64,000 bases of DNA from assembly GCA_018907035.1 (NCBI GenBank), contig JACCIC010000300.1:235001-299000 (forward strand), read 5' to 3'. Numbering within the stretch: position 1 is the first letter of the stretch; each line of letters opens with the position of its first letter. This DNA is from Sycobia sp. Sy_11 (taxonomy: Eukaryota > Arthropoda > Insecta > Hymenoptera > Epichrysomallidae). The translations under genes and the position numbers were made by a program. Shown one piece after another: positions 27,240 through 45,667 of this stretch. Below the pieces are notes generated by a model that ran no database searches, was not told the DNA's origin, and saw only the letters and a program-made list of their open reading frames with translations.

Positions 27240-30200
27240 TTTTTTTTGTTCTCTCGTAGAGTTTTACGGTGTCTATATTATTATTTTTTTTTTTTCAAAT
27301 TTTCACACTTGATGGCGTGCATTAAAACCACCTAAAAGAATATTATTTTTCTTTTGTTGCACGCCAGGATTGAATTTCACTCCATTACGATGAGCCAAAC
27401 GCGAACGCATCGCTCCAGGAACCGCAAATACGGCGGCGATTTCCTGCATTCGAGCATTCCTCAAAAGTTTGTAATTTGCTCATACGTAACTAATGTACCT
27501 CACAGCTGTACTTCCCTGTAGAACAGTCATTTCTTTAGCGTGATTCCCGTTGCTGAAATAAATCAAAAAGAAAAAAAAACGAAAAGAAAAGAAAAATGTG
27601 TCCAATCAATAAATTAACTAATCATTGAGCAATGTAGAAATTGTATAACTGTTGTAAACATGAATAAAATTTTTTCTTGTATAATTATATAATAATTGTA
27701 TATATATATACAACATATAATAAGCGCTTAATGTTCATGCCTCGAGTAAGATAGTTAGTAGTAAGTATAAGTTCGGCGGAATTAATACAATCCCTTGCGC
27801 GATCGCCGCGCTTTCTGGACTTGACGAAGCATCGGGTATTCGAAGCAAAATCGTCCCAAGCGGCCGAAAAGCCCTATCGTAACATAAACAAGTCCGAGGG
27901 TGTAATTCGATGGGACGCTGAGAGGGCTCGCGAAAACGCGGCTCGAATTACTCGCGTATAAAGAGGAGAGGAAAAGGGGGCGAAAATTTTTCATACCTTG
28001 GTGAATATATAATAGCGCGATTCAGCTCGCTTTTGACAGCTTCCGGCAGAGTTACACTTTCGAATGTGATCCATTCTTGCGAAGAGAATTTTTTTCCCCT
28101 TCCAAGTCTCGTAAATGTTAATCGACTGCTTAGTTTTATTTATTTATTTATTTATTTTTTTTAAAGAAAATGTTCGGGTCAGTTCGCAAACCATGCGAAG
28201 CGATAGATTTAATGAAAGATATATTTCATGCTAGATGATGTTTTCAATGAAAGATCCGAATAAATTCCAACTAGAGGAAAATTACGAAGTGAGCGTAAAT
28301 CATCGAGTACGTCGTATAGAAAACTGTAAAAGCTGGATTTTTTTTTTTCGGCATACGTACTTCAATAATCCAGATTGATACATATAACACGTAACATCTC
28401 TTCGAGTTACAGTCCTCATCGACGCATTCCTCAGATGCGTTACTTTCTAAGAATTTTATACAAATCAGGTCGCATTAAGAAGCTATCAATGAAAAAATTT
28501 TCCAAAATTTTTGGAAAAAAGTCCCTTTTCTCAGTTGGAATAATATCAGTTCCTCGATTACTGGTTCTACGAAATAAAAGGAAATATATGAAGAGAAAAA
28601 AAGAATATTTTACGCTATTCATGTGCTACACCATATGTATGTACATACCTTAGTTACGCATAAACATTTATTCACTTTACTCCAATGACTATTGTTATAA
28701 TCTTTGAATATGTCTGACATTGTGTTACGAAGTATCGGTTAAAATCGAGAGGATCGAGGATAGCCGAAGTTTTTATATGGAAAATACGCGAGAAACGGCG
28801 TATATTTGTATCCGTATTTTGCCATAGGAATGTAATGAGAGGCGGTTATTAATGCAACATTGCTATGGATGAACGAAGTTCAACGAAAATTCTCATTCTC
28901 AAATTCCAATATCGCGCTTAATGTCAATTGGACAGCGTTGCCGTGTCAATTACTGCTATAATCAGGGAAGAACGAATTTTTCACTCGACTTACATACATT
29001 TGATTAGTTGTCACCTTCAAGAATTGAATAAAGTAAAAGAAATAGGAGACTTTTAAACGTTACGCGATCATTACGAATAAACTGGCGTTGCAAACTAAAT
29101 TGTAAAAAAAAAATATTTCACGTTTAAGGAATCCACATGGAAATTAAATAATATTGAAAATAACAGTTTCAAAATTTACATAACGAATTATTATTACTAT
29201 CGCGTCGAAATCTCGGCGCAGCTTTCGTTACAGAGTCGGATGAATCTCGCCGTTGGTCAAATTTGAAAATGCCCACTCGGGCCCCGCTTTTGGTCGATCG
29301 ACAGCCTCGCCGAAACATCTTTGTCCGACGGGGCCGAAATTTTTCGTCACGGATTTTCGTACGGCCCTGTGCAATGATATACAATGTTATACGCGCATGT
29401 GGGTTGGGAAATTTTGCTGTGAATTTGCAATATTTAAAAAGTTACGAGCTGTGCAAATATTCGGGTATAATCGACGAAATTCTGAATTTTAAGCTATGCG
29501 CGGAGCGAGTTAAATTTGGATTTTTGCAGAAATTTACGTCGACGGTAAAAATTCGAATTAAATTCGATGTCCGCGCGAGAAAAATAATATTTTCAGAAAT
29601 TTTTTTTTTGTTGAAATTATTATGTAGTTTTTACAAGTATTGATATCAATTGCTGGTTGATATTGATTTATGTAGCAGAGGCACACAGGTTATTCTTATA
29701 AAAGTCGCGCGTTAACAAATTTTTCCGATAAAAGTTCATTGGCAACTCTACAGTCATCGTCATAATCATTGTTTCAAAAAAGATTTTGAAAGCAGAGCCG
29801 AAAATTTATCTTTAAATTTGTCGCGCGCGTCATTGATTAAAAGACCTATTTTAATGTACTTATAACCGAACAAAGTATGCGCGAGGATTGTATCTATAAT
29901 TCTGCTTCTATTTCCCATTGCGAGCAGAGCGTATGCCTAAAGAAATTTTCTGGAATCACGGTGGGCAAGCCGAGCTGCACAATAGATCTGCACACGCGCG
30001 TTATCGATTTAACCGCGACGAAATATGCGGCGCCGTGTATCGTTCTCCTTTTCCGTGTGTCGCGATAATTTTCACGACGAAGTGGACCCAAAAATTCGCC
30101 CCTTGATTCGTCAAATTCGCCAGATACAACATCGATTATGTAATATATTAGTTTCGAGAATTATCGTACAATACTATGAATTTCGAGGTCTTAAGAATGT

Positions 30201-30600
30201 AGCAGGCAATGAAGGTACAAAATTTATGACGAATATTCAATTTCAGATTCGCTCGAAAATTGCCTTCGATCTACTGGTACCTTTGCAATATCGTGCTTGA
30301 ACTTGGGCAGTTTTCATAATAAATATTAATCAGAATTCTAACTCTAAAGGGACATTTTTGAAAAAAAAAAAAAAGAATGAACATCGTATCGACCAGATTT
30401 GTTAAGGAGAAAAGTTCCAATTAATTACTTACGAGAAAAACAAAAAAAAAAAAAAAAAATAACCGCAGAGAATGAGATACAAGAAACCTTAGCATATCTA
30501 ATTGCGCAAAACTAAGTTAAGGTTAATTTTTGTAACCTCGTGGGAACTGGAGTTATAACTATGGTTATAAGGCGCGTCTTTGCTCAACGCGCCGGTATAT
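27240..30600. other. Long repeat-poor intergenic stretch, no gene seen
   Basis: About 3.4 kb with no dinucleotide arrays except a trace near 27700, only short A or T runs and a (TTTA)n at about 28138..28158. The longest non-repetitive frame outside Abd-B (29269..29643, plus) has no recognisable motif. It is a candidate zone for conserved regulatory sequence. Confidence 0.6.
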
Positions 30601-30620
30601 ATTAGTCAACGTTTTTCTCT

Positions 30621-30672
<52 letters not shown>

Positions 30673-30748
30673 AAACATACGGGGTTTTTTGCTTTGTTAG
30701 CATTAGCATCTCGCGGTTGTTAGTTGCGAGAGAGGGCAGACACTCTGC

Positions 30749-30803
<55 letters not shown>

Positions 30804-30936
30804 GAAAACTTTGTTGCTGGCTGTGCGGCGCGGCATTATGAAACGATGTAGGCGAACGCGGTATTTAAGTGCAATTAGAAAATATGACTATGTGCATCGA
30901 AAGTTGCGCAATTGGCTCAAAGAAGCTCGATGCTTA

Positions 30937-30988
<52 letters not shown>

Positions 30989-31300
30989 CGGTGTATATAT
31001 ACTCGCGGGTATTATTATATACGCTTATGCACGCAAATCGCTTCTCATTTTCTCGCCGCCCATGGAGAAATGACAAAGAGTCGCGCGCGCTCCGTGTATA
31101 ATTACGGCGTACCGTCAATTACAAGAGGCGATCGACTAATATCGACGATTATTGTATTATATCTATATATAATATATACGTATATACATACCTGTGCCAT
31201 ATCGCCGCGGTGCGTCAAAATTGAAATCGATGCGGTGTTTTTTTTTTTTCAAAGCTTTCCATTAAAACTCGATGGAAAGCAATGAATTTTTTTCATCTGC
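30601..31300. repeat. Three (TA)n arrays
   Basis: (TA)n 30625..30665, 30750..30798 and 30939..30984, with unique sequence between. No gene recognised. Confidence 0.9.
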
Positions 31301-33357
31301 TTTCTTTTGGGCGAAGACTATATAAATAAATATACATCCATATGCTGTTTAATTATTCGTCACACTAAATATATTCTCAAATTCACAGATCAACTTGTTC
31401 GCGAATTTTTCTTTCTTTTTTTCTTCGATTTTCGAGATTCTATGCACGAGCAAGATCCCGTAACCTTTTCCGGTAGCGATCGGGAGAATTTTCAAAATTG
31501 TACACCGTAATATAGAAAACGTACATATGTAAACTCTGCGGCCGCCGCGTGCGACCATCGCCGAGTTATGCGAGAAACTGAATAGACGGGGACCGGGGAT
31601 GGAAAACTTTTTGAAAATGCGTTAGAAAGTTTCGCGGCCGGCGGGCGGGGAAGGAGAACGGTTTTCTAATTTTTTTTCTTCCCGCATTTTTGTTTACATA
31701 ATATATATATATATAGGGGCGGGGGAAGCGGCGCGCAAGGCCGAGGAAAGGTTTTTATAATGCAGGGAACGCGGCCACTGCGTCAAATAGGGCCTGTCCT
31801 GCCTTTGGCATCGCCGCTGGTGCCGCGCGGCGATGACGCGTTTCTTGCTCGCTCCCCCCCCCCCTCCCCAAACCATCGGCCGACGCAGGTAGGTAACCAA
31901 TTTTTTTTTCGCTTCCTCCTCCTCCTCTTTTTTTTCCCCCTTTTTTTTTGCATCGATGGAAAGTTAGACGCTTGACCCAGTTCGACCCGGTCGACACGTA
32001 GCGCCCGCGTTGCGTTCGGCATCGACGTGCCGCTGCAGTCGAGGGGGGAAAAAAGAAGGGGGGGGCGATTTAGATCGTTGTTCGTCCGTTATTAGCGGGG
32101 AAGGACAAAATTGACTGTTGTTTTTTTTTTTTTTTTGTTTTGGAAAATAACCAGGGAATGATCCTTTGCGTTCTGCGATAATATTTGCCGTCCTGAATTT
32201 TTTTTTTTTATATTTTGTTGATGTTGCCTGACCGGTTGTAAATTTATAGAGTGTAAATATAACTTATGATTCTTATTATTTCGCTTTTGGTGAAAATCAA
32301 TCGAATGATCCAGTAAGACATTTACAAAATAATCGAAGACGTATGTAAGAATAGAATTTAGATTATGTATTGAAGATAAAGAACAAACATTGTATTTAAG
32401 ATTAGATATTATTAGCTTCTGTTTTACGTATTATGATGATTTTTATTAATAAATAAAATTTACTAAATTCTATTACAGACAGTTCAGCTAAAGAATGGTT
32501 AAAGTACGATGAAGTACGGAAAATTCTATTCTTCACTTATTATAAAGTTTAAGGTTATGGTTTGGCTCTTTTAATGATATAATATATATAAAATTATTTT
32601 GAATATTTATCTGTTTTACAAAAAAATATAGCAATAACAATATAATTAACATATATGCATCTGTAAAATATTCTTATTAGGTTAAATAATTTTTTCAGAA
32701 AGTACTTGAAATATCCACTATATATTGCCATATCCACATATATCCACAAATATCCACTGCTATATTGTGTAGATATTACTATTATTGTTACAAAAACTGA
32801 AAAACCTGCTTTTTATTCTTCTAACGCTAAAAACAAAGTTTATATTTACTTCTACACTCGATCGATAAATTTTTATTCTAACTTTTGAATTGATTTGCAT
32901 TAGTTCGGCAGAAATGATTATTGAATGACAAGATTCTCTGAAAATTGTGCGCTGAAGTAATTAAATATTTTTATGGGACTTGTCAGGCTGTGCTTGTTAA
33001 TAATCACCCGCGAAAAATTTAATGAAACTTACTACAAAAAATAAAACTTGCTACGAAAAATAAAATTAAGAATAATAAAAGAAATAAAAATAAAAATAAG
33101 TTATATTATATTTCTTCAATTTTCGTATAAACGGCATAATTAAGCAATTAGTAGCTGACGTAATTAACCAATACTGAAAATTTTTCTCGACAAAAGCTTT
33201 ATTTGCATTAATGTAAAGGTTCTATATCTTTCATGTCTCGCCGCTTCAATCACCATGTGCGTTTCTTAATAAACTTTTTATGATGTTACTTTTTATTGAA
33301 ATTTAACACGCTACTCCCCAATAATTTCGTTAATAATTCCATAATTTGACGAAAGCA
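31301..33357. other. CpG-rich island, then very AT-rich sequence
   Basis: The island at 31530..32080 is flanked by short G and T runs and includes the frame-rich patch at 31720..31870. 32180..33350 is AT-rich unique sequence. No gene recognised. Confidence 0.65.
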
Positions 33358-33405
<48 letters not shown>

Positions 33406-36325
33406 ATACATAGATAATATGTAATAATAGCAAACAATTGCGATAATTTTTGTCGTTATTCTCAATGCAAATATAAAAATCATCACTAGTAGACTTCATC
33501 TCGATGTAGTTTAAAAAAATCATTAGATTTTACTCGTATGCGTAATTTAATAATTACGCCGTAAAAGAAGTCAACGTCTCGAACAGCATGCAGACAATCG
33601 TGGAAAGAAATAAATCGCTTCTCAATCGAAGAAGGAACCGATCTCTCACAGTGATTTATCTGAAAATTTTCACTTTCCACGAGACAGTCCCATCATTACA
33701 CACAGCCATAATATAATAGTCCTCATGTAAATTTTATGATATATTTATCATATTATTTTATTACATATTTATATATAATTGTTATAATTATATACTAATT
33801 TCCACTAATCCAGTAACGATTTAATATACGCATAATATAGAATGTATATAAGATATCGTTAAGCAAACGAGTCCTGTTAAGAAAAATTTAATAGATCGCG
33901 CGTATATATGTATATATAAATAAGTATCTCACGTCATTTTACGAGCCACGCGTTCTACTACTGGTGCGCCGGGCCATTATAGTCGGTGTACCTCGCGATT
34001 CGCTTCCGATCGCACCGAACTATGCGATCCGTATAAAATATGCAAATTCGCGATGTATACAAACATCTACGTTGCTATAATGTCTGCGAGAGGAAATTTT
34101 TACCCGACGCATCCAACCGACGTCGGCAGTATCTCTATATCGAAGGGAAATTGAAAAAAAAGGCGGGGGGGGGCGGGACAAACAGGCAGTCGACGAAATC
34201 CTCGCGCGAGTGACGATAAAACTGCATGAAACCCGCCAACGAAATCCATCGGGCGTCGCGATTATTATCCGACCTTGCAATCTATGGACTATACGGCACC
34301 GAGCCCCAACGCGTGCATGACTAGACGTACACCTCGAAATATCTCGGATCTGAAGTCAGGCTCGGATTTGGCGTCGGGAATCCGTGAAACGGCGCGGGCT
34401 TTCGGTTAAAATTAAATCTGCATGGATATATACGCGGGTATTTTTAATTAAATTCTATTATCGGATCGCCATTGAATCCGGTACGTTCTCGTTATAAATA
34501 CAAACAGTCTTCTTTCGTCGCTGTTGTTTTAAGTTGAGTTTGTAATATAATGGCCATGGGGGAGGGGGGGGGAGAATTCGATTGAAAATATCTTATGCTT
34601 GAATTAGGATCGAGAGAGGGGCGATTGAATTTATTTTTTTTTCTTTTGACAATGCGTTGTAATACACTGTTATATATATGTACGTCCAATATTGATAAAG
34701 TACAATAATTGTATAATCTTTACTTCGTGTACGAAAATCTAATTCCGTACCCGGCTGACTGAGTGACTGTTTTTCTTTTTTTGTTTTTTTGTTTTTTTTT
34801 TTTTTTTTGCTAGGGACCGTCTATGATCGTCCGAGCATCCTCGTCATTTCTCTTAATATTAAAATTTTTTTCATTGCTTCGGAAAAATATTCGCCTTCCC
34901 CTCGTCTCTACGCGGCTCGTGCGATTTAACGAATGTTTTCAACGATACAACCGAAGCAACGATGTTCTTGACCGAATGCTAGTTGTGTTAAGTAATTTTC
35001 GAAGAATAAGTATATCTTTCGTCAGATTTAGAAATTTTCTTTTTTCATCGGTGCATTGTGAATAATTTATCTCAGTTAATTAACGTTCAACGAAGAATAA
35101 TTTGGCCCTATCTGTGTGCCAATATAATTGACTAAATTCGTAAATATCTAATGAAATCATAACTTCTTACAAAATCTAAAAATACGAAATATTATCAATA
35201 AAAGATTTACTGATAAATAAATGAATTAATCGTTTCGCGTCACAAGAATGGGTTACAAAACGGTGAAAAACTGTTCAGAAAAATCAAGAATGTAACTAAA
35301 AATTCAAATAAAAAGCACACGGCCGCTCTTATCTCATTACACGTGTGTGGAGCGTTGCTAAGACCAAGATTTAAGTCTAAGCTCAATCTGGCTTAACACC
35401 TATGTATTGTCGCTTTCTTCGTTATAACCAAAATTTTTCATTCGCACAATTAAATTATAGAAAATAAAACTTTCAAGTAAAACAATTCAGTCCCTTGAGA
35501 AACTCACGTCAAGCGGAATAATGCCGAGATTAACAGCCACTTTTGCGGAGCAATATTTATGCATTATTTTTCGCATCTCGGAAAGCACCATTAAATCACA
35601 CGGTTCGTTTTTCGCTAGCCAAGATTTCTAATTTATATCGCACCCGGTCTCCGTAACACAATTCGTTCCAATTTTCATTGCAATGAAATTTGCGTTTCTT
35701 AATATTTATAATCACAGGTTCGATCCACTTGACATTTTGATTAAACGCGCGCAATTTTATAGGCTTCATAAAAATTTCCATGATCCGATTGAATAACCGT
35801 GAAGCAGTATGAGGCCGATGATTGCATTTCCTGATTGATGATAAGATTTTCTTTTCTGTTTTTTTTTGTTTGCTTGTTTTTTTTCTTTTTTTTTTGATTT
35901 ACTTAAATTAACTGTATTTTGGAGATAATATATAAGACTAAGAAGAGAAAATGATAAGAGAAAACGTAAGAAGAGAAAATGATATTGTAATGGAGAAGAC
36001 CATATAATATTAATGTATCCTGTTAAAAGCGTCATGTTAGTAGATGTACAAACAAATAAATTAATTTTTTTAATTTTTAGACAATCTTTTAACAGTTAGA
36101 GTAAATGCTGTAAAAAGTTATAACTAATATATTTTTTTTAAACGAAAAATAATTTCAAAATATTGAAATATATTCTTATTTATATCTCAATGAATTACTT
36201 TCTACACTATTGGCGTAAAAGAAGATAATTATCATTAATGCATAATACAGAAAGATTGAAATTAGATAAATCAACGGAAGCTGCTTTCATTGGTTAGAAA
36301 AGATTTGAAATCTACATAGATATAG

Positions 36326-36368
<43 letters not shown>

Positions 36369-37110
36369 TATATGTAGCGAATGTATATCCTCAAGTTAAT
36401 CACGATATTAATCTACGATTTATTTGTATACAATTAAGTTTTTAGAATCTTACATGAAAAGTAATTATATAAAAATGATATTAAGGGGAAATTTACCAGA
36501 TAATTGAAAAAAAATTAATAATATTTATCGATGCATTAACATATATAAGCTACATCACAATGAAATTATTAAATATTTCTTGTTTTAAATAAACTGAAAT
36601 TCTGTATGCATTTTAGGATTTAGAAGGGATTTTATGCTTAAGATGAGTCAGTACCAAGTAATTAGGAATCAAAAATTAAAAAGAACAATGAATTTTTACA
36701 TTTAGTATATATAAATTCCACGACCATTTCTTCTCTACTTTTCTTTTTAATCCTTTACCACGCCTGAATCAGTAAATAAATTTTTCTTTCGCACTCGTTA
36801 TAATAAAGGCCGGATGCTTTTGATCTCTACAAGCTCATTCACGAGTCGGCGGGAAATCGAAAAATCGAACCAATAATTAAATCCGTGAATAAGTGAAAAT
36901 TAAGAAAAAAAAAAATAAGTAAAAAAAGAAGAGGGTACGAGAATCCTTCCAATTAAGCAGCCAAACCGATATCTACTATATATCTCGATATCCAGTATTA
37001 TTATTAAATACTGCGCACGGCACATTATATAAGCATCGTGCATCGGATGCAGCGGCAACAAAACTAACTGACTAAATAAATAAACAAATAAATGGATAAA
37101 ATTGTAAAAA
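33358..37110. other. AT-rich, repeat-poor intergenic
   Basis: Only (TA)n 33358..33401 and 36330..36362 plus poly(T) at about 34776..34808. A slightly GC-richer patch lies at 33950..34400. No protein-like frame. The conserved iab-4 mature sequence was looked for here and not found. Confidence 0.65.
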
Positions 37111-37118
37111 GACGAAGA

Positions 37119-37873
37119 CGAAGAAGAAGAAGAAGAAGAAGAAGAAGAAGAACATGAAAAATACGGCCAAACAAGTTGATTATTGAAGTACTAAAATTAC
37201 CGAAGAATTTGCATCCCGCGCGCAGGCGCGTTTAAGGTAAGTTGAAATTAAAATGTTTCCCCTCATCGGCGGGTTGCGGGAAGGGGGGGGGCGAGGGAGG
37301 GAGGGAGGGAGGGAGACCTCGGTCATAGAAATGGTGCATCGAGTCGCGGGGGTAATTAGTAGCGAGGCGCGCGCGGCCAGCCCGTTACCGCGGCTCTCTG
37401 GCTCGCTGGCTGGCTGGCTGGCGCGCCGCCCGGTCAAGGCAAGGGAACGGCACAGTACAGATAACGCTCTCGATAATAGTATGCGTCGTTCCTCTCTACC
37501 GAGCGGAGCTTTATAATTATCCTTCCTCCCTCCCCCCTCCTCCCGTCCCCGGACAAGGACCCCTCCGCCCCCCCTCTTTCCTCCTCTCTCACTCTACCAC
37601 TCGTTTTTTTCCCCTCTTCTTCTTCTTCTTCTTCTTCTTCTTCTTCTTCTGCGTTCTTGCAAAGGATAAAATTGCGCGCGCGCACGGTTGCCACGGGTCT
37701 CCGTATAATAATAAATGTATATTGTATATTATATAGGCGAATGAGGAGCGCGTGCGCCACGAGAGAAGCATTTCGCTACGGCGATGGGGCTTCGATGCGT
37801 AAGCATGCGCGCATGCATGTGTGTAGGAAATTACGTAAATTCAAATGTATAGGCATATAGTGCGCATATATCT

Positions 37874-37914
<41 letters not shown>

Positions 37915-38068
37915 AGTGAACTTACCTGCGGTATCGCCTAATAACTATATATATATTAGGTAGATCACAGCACTCGGTGCATCGGCGGCTCGCTTCGATT
38001 TTCTTGATTTTCTTATATATAAACATATATAGATAGATAGATAGATAGATAGATAGGTAGATAGATAG
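37119..38068. repeat. GAA, GGGA, TTC, TA and GATA arrays around a GC-rich patch
   Basis: (GAA)n 37119..37152, (GGGA)n about 37290..37316, (CTGG)n about 37402..37420, (TTC)n 37616..37650, (TA)n 37878..37911 and (GATA)n 38027..38068. A perfect donor AAG|GTAAGT occurs on the plus strand at 37228..37236, just before the GC-rich patch. Confidence 0.85.
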
Positions 38069-38329
38069 TGATATAAATATATCTGGCGGCGCGCACTCTT
38101 TTTGAAAAGAGGCGGCGGCGTGCTCCGTTGCAATTTTAAAGAATTTTTTTTTTGTTTTGAAAAATTGTTCATCCTTAATGGTGTATATAAGATATGCCTT
38201 TATTTACAGAGCGCACATACAATTATTATGATACATAAATTGAGCAGTCATACGTGTTGTTGTTGTTGTTGTCGTCGTTTCTTTATTATTTTTATCTCTC
38301 TCTCTCTCTCTTTAAAAATTGGATAAGCA

Positions 38330-43810
<5,481 letters not shown>

Positions 43811-44852
43811 TAATCGTATCTCTGCCTCTCGCGCTCAGCACATTTAGCTTTATATATAATCATCATTAACTATTCGACAACTATTTTCATTAAACTATAT
43901 ATATATATATATATACTCGACGGTCTCTCCGAGAGATAAAAAAAAGGAAACGATTTAGAGTGGGTGGAGGGGAGGGGGATCGTGGATAATTTTGTTGGCC
44001 TTTGAGATACAAATATTTCTTCCCGCATATCCCCTGTTCGCCGCGCGTCAACCGCATCGTCGCATGCTCTCATGTGTTTCTCTGCTCTTAACGCTTAAGT
44101 ACGACGATTAGATAAAATTACCTCGCGAATCAGTTCACATCTAATACGTATACATATATATGTATATATACATATACATACGTACATATATATATATATA
44201 CACACACACACACCCATATATATATGTATATATATGTATGTATGCGTGTGTGTAAAACAAGTAAAAGAAAACAACAGAAGAACAAGCAATCCTTTACCTA
44301 TAGAGTCGATCGTCGTCGTCGTCGCGCGCACCCCCGCCATCCCGCAAAACTTATCCGAGCCATCTATTATTATAATATACGATAAGGAGTGGGAGGGGGG
44401 AGGGGCGCACACGCGCGCGCGTCCACCAACCACGCGCGTCAGAGACAATACAATGTGTATATATAATTGCGCCGCCGTCAGGCGTTTTAATATCAGCCCG
44501 TCTCAAGCGACGATTTGCACTTCGTCCCCGTTCGAGTCTCTTATAATCTTTTTACTATTATTATCATTATTTCCCTTTCTTTTTTTACGTTTTTACTTTA
44601 TTCCTTTTGTCATCGGCAATGAACGTACCGCGCACGCGGTTATGCGCGGATTTACATATACACGAGCGCGCATATTACATTTATATATTATACGCAAATA
44701 CGTACTCCACGCACGCGTGCACGAACACGCGCCCACGCAGATAGACACGCACACACACACACAGGCACACACACGCACGCACAGGGACACACGCAAACAC
44801 ACGCAGAACGTCTTAGTCTCTCATTTACTTTACTTCTATTTACACGGCTATA
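43811..44852. other. AT-rich 3' flank of Abd-B with TA, CA and CG patches
   Basis: Short (TA)n at 43898..43916 and TA/TATG patches at 44140..44245. CpG-rich patches lie near 44320 and 44405..44440, and CA/CG-rich sequence at 44720..44805. Likely 3' untranslated or flanking sequence of Abd-B. No other gene seen. Confidence 0.55.
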
Positions 44853-44858
44853 TTTATT
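44853..44858 (-). terminator. Abd-B: Possible polyadenylation signal AATAAA
   Basis: Minus strand CTCAATAAATATAG lies about 90 bases beyond the last in-frame stop (44948) and about 810 beyond the canonical stop. It is the first AATAAA after the GC-rich block. Hox 3' untranslated regions are often long with several polyadenylation sites, so this may be only a proximal one. Confidence 0.4.
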
Positions 44859-44947
44859 GAGTTCTTTACCTCGTGTCTCCCGGGCCGGCCCTCGGTCCGG
44901 CACCCCGGCGTCCTCGCCCCCTCCCGGCCGCGCCGCCACGGCGCCGC

Positions 44948-45256
44948 TCAGTCCTCGGGCGGCCTCGGGTTGGCCTCGTTCAGCCGCCGCTCGAACTGCG
45001 CGTACTCCCTCAAAAAGGCGATGTAGCGCGACGAGGTCGAGGACTCGCCGGAGGAGGAGGCCGAGGAGGAGGGGGAGGGGGACGACCCGGAGCCCGCCCC
45101 GGTTCTTGTCTCCGGCGCCGCCGCTCGGTGCTGCTGCTGCTGCTGATGCTCCTCTTGCTGCTGCTGGCAATAGTAGTAGTGGCGAAGGTCCTGCTGCTGC
45201 TGCTGCTGCTGGCGGTAGTCCCCCCAGGCGGCGGTGGGGCCCCCACCTCGGCCCCC
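44948..45256 (-). CDS. Abd-B: Putative second extension of Abd-B (TAG to TGA)
   Basis: Past the TAG at 45257..45259 the same frame remains open for 102 codons to TGA at 44948..44950. It reads GGRGGGPTAAWGDYR, a 7-Gln run, DLRHYYYC, Q-rich segments, a Ser-rich stretch, then the non-repetitive tail SSRYIAFLREYAQFERR followed by LNEANPRPPED. About 10 of 102 codons end in A/T. The tail looks like an amphipathic helix and is the least repetitive part. The GC-rich block ends at about 44880, just beyond this stop, and AATAAA follows about 90 bases on. It could be reached by a second readthrough, by splicing that skips one or both stops (CTTAG|GGG could act as a weak acceptor), or be an abandoned coding tail. 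No ATG lies in it, so it is not an independent gene. Confidence 0.45.
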   Translation of the reverse strand, partial: GGRGGGPTAAWGDYRQQQQQQQDLRHYYYCQQQQEEHQQQQQHRAAAPETRTGAGSGSSPSPSSSASSSGESSTSSRYIAFLREYAQFERRLNEANPRPPED

Positions 45257-45667
45257 CTAAGCCGCCAGCCCGTGGACGTTCTGATGGAGGAGGCCGCCGC
45301 CGTGCTGGTGGGCGGCCACGTGGGCCCCCGCCGCGGCCCCCAGCTGGTGGGCCGTCACCGTGGCCCCGTGGCCGTGGCCGGCCGAGTGCAGGGCGAGGGC
45401 CGCCGCCGCGGCAGCGGCCGCCGACGACGAGGAGGCCGAGGACGAGGAGCCGCTGCCGAGGCCCTGGTGGTGCATCCCGCCCACGTGCAGCGAGGAGGCG
45501 GACGAGGAGGCGTGGGAGGCGCCGCCGATGCCGCCGCCGCCGCCGCCCCCGGCCCCGATCCCCACGACCCCGCCCCCGCCGCCGACGCCGACGCCGCCCC
45601 CGGAGGCCGCGGCGGCCGCGGCGGCAGCGGCCGCGTGGCCGAAGGCGACCCCGGAGAACACCACGGG
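45257..45667 (-). CDS. Abd-B: Putative readthrough extension 1 of Abd-B (to TAG)
   Basis: Directly after the TGA at 45668..45670 the homeobox frame stays open for 136 codons, starting PVVFSGVAFGH and ending LLHQNVHGLAA before TAG. The peptide has a 10-Ala run, long Gly runs, Ser runs, an 8-Ala run and His-rich segments, like the disordered parts of Hox proteins. By my count only 4 of 136 codons end in A or T, while A/T is common at positions 1 and 2. The first stop is in the leaky context TGA-C. Readthrough is a well-documented class in Drosophila; its use here is inferred. The other possibility is splicing around the stop. One plus-strand frame (45360..45674) shares this periodicity, but it cannot explain the next segment, where that frame meets a stop at 45171. 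Confidence 0.55.
   Translation of the reverse strand, partial: PVVFSGVAFGHAAAAAAAAAASGGGVGVGGGGGVVGIGAGGGGGGGIGGASHASSSASSLHVGGMHHQGLGSGSSSSASSSSAAAAAAAALALHSAGHGHGATVTAHQLGAAAGAHVAAHQHGGGLLHQNVHGLAA

Noticed and set aside
29269..29643. Open frame of about 125 codons without repeats, plus strand
   Set aside because: No recognisable motif, AT-rich codons, overlapping frames on both strands and no signal of a gene around it.
36008..36024. Partial similarity to the iab-4 5p sequence (AATGTATCCTG)
   Set aside because: Only about ten bases agree, the conserved first half of the mature sequence is absent and no hairpin partner is evident.
44864..44872. Donor-like GAG|GTAAAG on the minus strand after the last Abd-B stop
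   Set aside because: It lies beyond all three in-frame stops and 5 bases before AATAAA. No downstream coding exon is visible, so it probably has no role.
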